This document shows, piece after piece, positions 6,365-9,033 of a DNA stretch of 9,033 nt. Both the position numbers and the translations under genes were made by a program. The number at the start of each line of letters is the position of its first letter. Position 1 is the stretch's first letter. The DNA lies in assembly GCA_002688155.1 (NCBI GenBank), contig NZCH01000102.1:1-9033 (forward strand), read 5' to 3'. The notes beneath the pieces are model-generated. The model saw only the letters and a program-made list of their open reading frames with translations. It did no database searches and was not told the origin of the DNA. The stretch is from Phycisphaerae bacterium (GTDB lineage Bacteria; Planctomycetota; Phycisphaerae; Phycisphaerales; Phycisphaeraceae).

Positions 6365-7836
6365 AAGCAATCCATCCCCACATGATCAGGGTGCTGTCTG
6401 TGCTGATCGCAGTAGTGCTGTGTGCCGGTCAATTCGGCTGCAAGGACGACGCCCACGCCCCCCACACCGGGCATGAAGAACACGGCGAGCACGATGAGCA
6501 CCGTGGACATGACGTGCATGACGAGCCCAGCGTCGATGTTGTTCGTCTAACGGGTGAACAACTCAAGGAAGCCGGCGTGGTCATTGCGCCACTCGGCGGC
6601 GGGACGATCTCCAGGCAACTGACTCTGCCGGGCGAGATCGCCTTCAATGCCGACACCATGGCACACATCACCCCTCGCGTCCCCGGCATCGCCGTCGAGG
6701 TTCACGCCCATCTGGGTGACGAGGTGAAACCCGGGCGGCTTCTGGCGGTGATGGAGAGCTCGGAGCTTGGCCAAGCCAAGATCGATTATCTCACGTCGGT
6801 GCAGACGCTGGATCAGGCGCGGGCCGATCTGGAACGCCAACGCACTATCAGCACCAACACCGACACACTGCTGGCGCTGCTCAAGGGCCGTCCGACGCTG
6901 GAGGAACTGCAGGACAAGGCGTCCGGGCTTGTGGTCGGTGAGAACAAGGGCAGGCTGATCACCACCTACGCGAAGATGACTACATCCCGCGCCAACAACA
7001 AACGCGAGCAGAGCCTGCGCCAGCAGGGCCTGTCCACGCAGTCGGACCTGCTCGCTGCGGAGGAGGCGTTCAACAGCGCGCGGGCGGAATACTTCGCCGC
7101 GCTGGAGGACATCAGCTTCCGCTACCAGGTGCGACTGACACAGGCACAGCAGGCGTATCGCGTCGCCGAGACCGCGATGAACAACGCCGAGCGGCGGCTT
7201 CATCTGTTGGGCCTCAGCGACGACAAAGTGAAATCGATCCAATCCGAGCCGGACACCGCCATCTCCCGCTACGAGCTTCAGGCCCCGATCGCCGGCCGCA
7301 TTGTTGCCAGGCACATCTCGGTGGGTGAGAAAACCAGTGGGGAGCAGCTCGTGTTCACCATCGCCGACCTGTCGACGGTCTGGTTGAACATCAGCGTGTA
7401 CGCCAAGTATCTCAGCGACATCCATGAGGGCCAAAACGTGACCGTGACGGCCGGTGAGCGGACAGTCGCCGGTCGGATCTCTTATATCGGCTCCACCCTC
7501 TCGGAAAGCACGCGAACCGTCATCGCCCGCGTCGTGCTTGAGAACAAAGACGTGAGCTGGCGGCCCGGTGAGTTCATGACCGTTCATATCGAGACCAGTA
7601 AGGACCAGGTTAAGCGGGCGGTGCCGGTCGAAGCGGTGCAAACTTTCGAAGGCAAGTCCGTCATTTTCGTGCAGGATGAGGACGGGATTGAGCCGCGCCC
7701 GGTGCGCCTGGGGCGGCGCAGTGAGCAGATGGTCGAACTGCTGGTCGGTCCGGAGGTCGGCGCACCGGTCGTGATGAAAAACAGTTTCCTGATGAAGTCG
7801 GAACTGGGCAAATCCGCCGCCGGTCATGAACATTGA
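6361..7836 (+). CDS. czcB: Periplasmic adaptor of heavy-metal RND efflux (CzcB/CusB family), His-rich N-terminus
   Basis: A 491-residue membrane-fusion protein linking the inner-membrane pump to the outer-membrane channel. The signal sequence (about 9-26) may end at Cys27 (QFGC), an imperfect lipobox. Residues 32-53 hold eight His at exactly every third position (32, 35, 38 ... 53) among Glu/Asp/Gly, and the protein ends GHEH. The barrel-sandwich lipoyl half-motifs are ITPRVPGIAVEVHAHLGDEVKPG (103-125) and YELQAPIAGRIVARHISVGEKTSG (304-327), flanking a long alpha-hairpin (about 135-285). The beta-barrel (LSTVWLNISVYAKYLSDI onward) and membrane-proximal domain (KRAVPVEAVQTFEGKSVIF) follow. Residues 160-215 appear to be extra length in the hairpin compared with E. 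coli CusB (about 400 residues). It overlaps the upstream stop and is 11 bases from the pump gene. Confidence 0.95.
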   Translation: MKAIHPHMIRVLSVLIAVVLCAGQFGCKDDAHAPHTGHEEHGEHDEHRGHDVHDEPSVDVVRLTGEQLKEAGVVIAPLGGGTISRQLTLPGEIAFNADTMAHITPRVPGIAVEVHAHLGDEVKPGRLLAVMESSELGQAKIDYLTSVQTLDQARADLERQRTISTNTDTLLALLKGRPTLEELQDKASGLVVGENKGRLITTYAKMTTSRANNKREQSLRQQGLSTQSDLLAAEEAFNSARAEYFAALEDISFRYQVRLTQAQQAYRVAETAMNNAERRLHLLGLSDDKVKSIQSEPDTAISRYELQAPIAGRIVARHISVGEKTSGEQLVFTIADLSTVWLNISVYAKYLSDIHEGQNVTVTAGERTVAGRISYIGSTLSESTRTVIARVVLENKDVSWRPGEFMTVHIETSKDQVKRAVPVEAVQTFEGKSVIFVQDEDGIEPRPVRLGRRSEQMVELLVGPEVGAPVVMKNSFLMKSELGKSAAGHEH

Positions 7837-7840
7837 GGTG
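7835..7840 (+). promoter_or_regulatory. Strong ribosome-binding site of the RND pump gene
   Basis: GAGGTG lies 7 bases before the pump ATG and overlaps the last two bases of the adaptor's stop codon (TGA, 7834-7836). This fixes the pump start at 7848 and indicates tight translational linkage of adaptor and pump. Confidence 0.75.
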
Positions 7841-7847
7841 AATCACC

Positions 7848-9033
7848 ATGCTTGCACGACTCATCGAATTTTCAATCCGTCAACGCTTCCTGGTCATCAT
7901 CGCCACGCTCGCCATGGTGGGCGTGGGCGTTTACAACTTCGTTCAGCTGCCCATCGACGCGGTGCCCGACATCACCAACGTGCAGGTGCAGATCAACACC
8001 GCGGTGCCCGCGCTATCGCCGGTGGAGATCGAAACGCAGATTACGTTTCCCATCGAATGGGCAATGGGCGGGCTGCCGAAGCTGCAACAAATTCGTTCGC
8101 TGTCGCGCTACGGCCTGTCGCAGGTGACGGTCATCTTCGAGGACGGCACGGACATTTACTGGGCCAGGCAACTGGTGGGCGAGCGCCTGACCGAAGCGCG
8201 TGAAAACCTTCCGCCGGGCCTTGGCGATCCGCAGATGGGGCCGATCTCGACGGGACTAGGTGAAATCTACATGTGGTCCGTCGAAGCGATCGGACCGAAA
8301 CCCGACGGGACACCCTACGCGACCCAGGATCTGCGTACGGTTCAAGACTGGATCATACGCCCGCAATTGCGCACGCTTCCGGGGGTCGTTGAAGTCAACA
8401 GCATCGGCGGGCACGAGAAGCAGTACCACGTCACGCCGGACCCGGCGCAGCTCATCTCCTACGGTCTGAGTTTTCACGATGTGGTTGAGGCCATCGCCGA
8501 AAACAACGCCAACGCCGGCGGCGGTTACATCGAGCACGTCGACGAAGCGTATCTCGTGCGCACGACGGGACTGATTCAAAGCACCGACGACATCGAGAAC
8601 ATCGTGCTCAAGACCGAAGACGGCGTGCCCATCTATATCCGAGACGTGGCGAAGGTTCACATCGGCAAGGAGCTTCGCACCGGCGCGGGAACCTCCGAGG
8701 GGCAAGAGGTGGTGATCGGCACGGCCATGATGCTCATCGGCGCCAACAGCCGCACCGTCTCCCAGGCGGTCGACCAGCGCATGGACAAGATCAACAAGAA
8801 CCTGCCCGAAAACATCGTCGCCAAGACGCTGTACAACCGCACCTACCTCGTCGATGCGACGCTGGACACGGTCAAGAAAAACCTGTTCGAGGGCGCCATA
8901 TTGGTCGTCGCCGTGCTGTTCCTGCTGCTGGGCAATCTTCGCGCCTCCCTGATTGTGGCCGTGGCGATCCCACTGTCCATGCTGTTCGCCGTCACGGGCA
9001 TGGTCGAAAACAAGATCAGCGCAAACCTGTTGA
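7848..9033 (+). CDS. czcA: Heavy-metal efflux RND pump (CzcA/CusA family), N-terminal 395 codons, cut by window edge
   Basis: Proton-driven inner-membrane transporter that exports metal cations through the adaptor and outer-membrane channel encoded just upstream. Full-length members have about 1,040 residues, so only the first third or more is here. Residues 1-31 (MLARLIEFSIRQRFLVIIAT...) form the first transmembrane helix. LPIDAVPDITNVQVQINT (34-51) is the hallmark of the heavy-metal branch, in contrast to the drug pumps. PN1/PN2 porter and docking-domain sequence follows (FPIEWAMGGLPKLQQIRSLS, RYGLSQVTVIFEDGTDIYWARQ, LRTLPGVVEVNSIGG). Helices two and three start near 346-384 (NLFEGAILVVAVLFLLLG, LIVAVAIPLSMLF). 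The residues that discriminate Zn/Co/Cd from Cu/Ag (transmembrane helix four acidic motif, porter methionines) lie outside the window. The frame is open to the edge: the final TTG is a Leu codon, and the terminal 'tga' is out of frame. Confidence 0.96.
   Translation, partial: MLARLIEFSIRQRFLVIIATLAMVGVGVYNFVQLPIDAVPDITNVQVQINTAVPALSPVEIETQITFPIEWAMGGLPKLQQIRSLSRYGLSQVTVIFEDGTDIYWARQLVGERLTEARENLPPGLGDPQMGPISTGLGEIYMWSVEAIGPKPDGTPYATQDLRTVQDWIIRPQLRTLPGVVEVNSIGGHEKQYHVTPDPAQLISYGLSFHDVVEAIAENNANAGGGYIEHVDEAYLVRTTGLIQSTDDIENIVLKTEDGVPIYIRDVAKVHIGKELRTGAGTSEGQEVVIGTAMMLIGANSRTVSQAVDQRMDKINKNLPENIVAKTLYNRTYLVDATLDTVKKNLFEGAILVVAVLFLLLGNLRASLIVAVAIPLSMLFAVTGMVENKISANLL

Noticed and set aside
6547..7833. 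A 428-codon minus-strand open frame antisense to the efflux adaptor
   Set aside because: It is a shadow of the adaptor gene's GC-rich third positions. The plus-strand protein has clear family domains and the antisense product has none.
9031..9033. Terminal TGA as the end of the pump gene
   Set aside because: In the pump frame the last complete codon is TTG at 9030-9032, so this TGA is out of frame. The sequence simply runs off the edge.

Overview
The window comes from a Gram-negative bacterium with an outer membrane. The evidence is an LptF/LptG-type lipopolysaccharide-export permease, two or three lipoproteins, and a tripartite RND efflux operon with an outer-membrane channel. The sequence is GC-rich and starts are ATG or GTG with purine-rich ribosome sites. 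A phytanoyl-CoA-dioxygenase-like gene beside SGNH-hydrolase remnants would suit a planctomycete. That is a guess from gene-family flavour and not proven by anything in the window.

The left part (1-3953) is on the minus strand. In transcription order it holds a PhyH-family Fe(II)/2-oxoglutarate dioxygenase (3953-3051), two fragments of SGNH/GDSL-hydrolase-like coding sequence that appear decayed (3061-2723 and 2642-2418), and a small glycine-zipper lipoprotein with its own TATAAT promoter (2316-2068). Next come a small membrane protein whose reading frame is broken once (1879-1512) and, 8 bases further on, a large LptF/LptG permease that runs off the left edge (1503-1).

The middle (3954-4345) is a divergent intergenic region. 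It carries a candidate PhyH promoter with an inverted repeat on the left-facing side and a good sigma-70-like promoter (TTGACG-17-TAGAGT) on the right-facing side.

The right part (4346-9033) is on the plus strand and is a heavy-metal resistance locus. It starts with a small His/Cys-rich secreted or membrane-anchored protein, followed after a 186-base gap by an outer-membrane factor (CzcC/CusC type), a periplasmic adaptor (CzcB/CusB type) and the start of an HME-RND pump (CzcA/CusA type), which is cut by the right edge. The last three overlap or nearly touch and are clearly one operon: the pump drives export, the adaptor bridges the periplasm and the outer-membrane factor forms the exit duct. 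The His-rich first gene and the adaptor's eight-histidine N-terminal stretch point to transition-metal handling, but the metal cannot be decided because the pump's metal-selective transmembrane residues lie beyond the window.

I see no tRNA, rRNA, CRISPR array, transposon or phage gene. I also see no convincing wholly new system. The most unusual items are the His/Cys-rich leader protein, the three-residue-periodic histidine ladder in the adaptor, the enlarged Lpt permease, and two disrupted genes in an otherwise intact neighbourhood.
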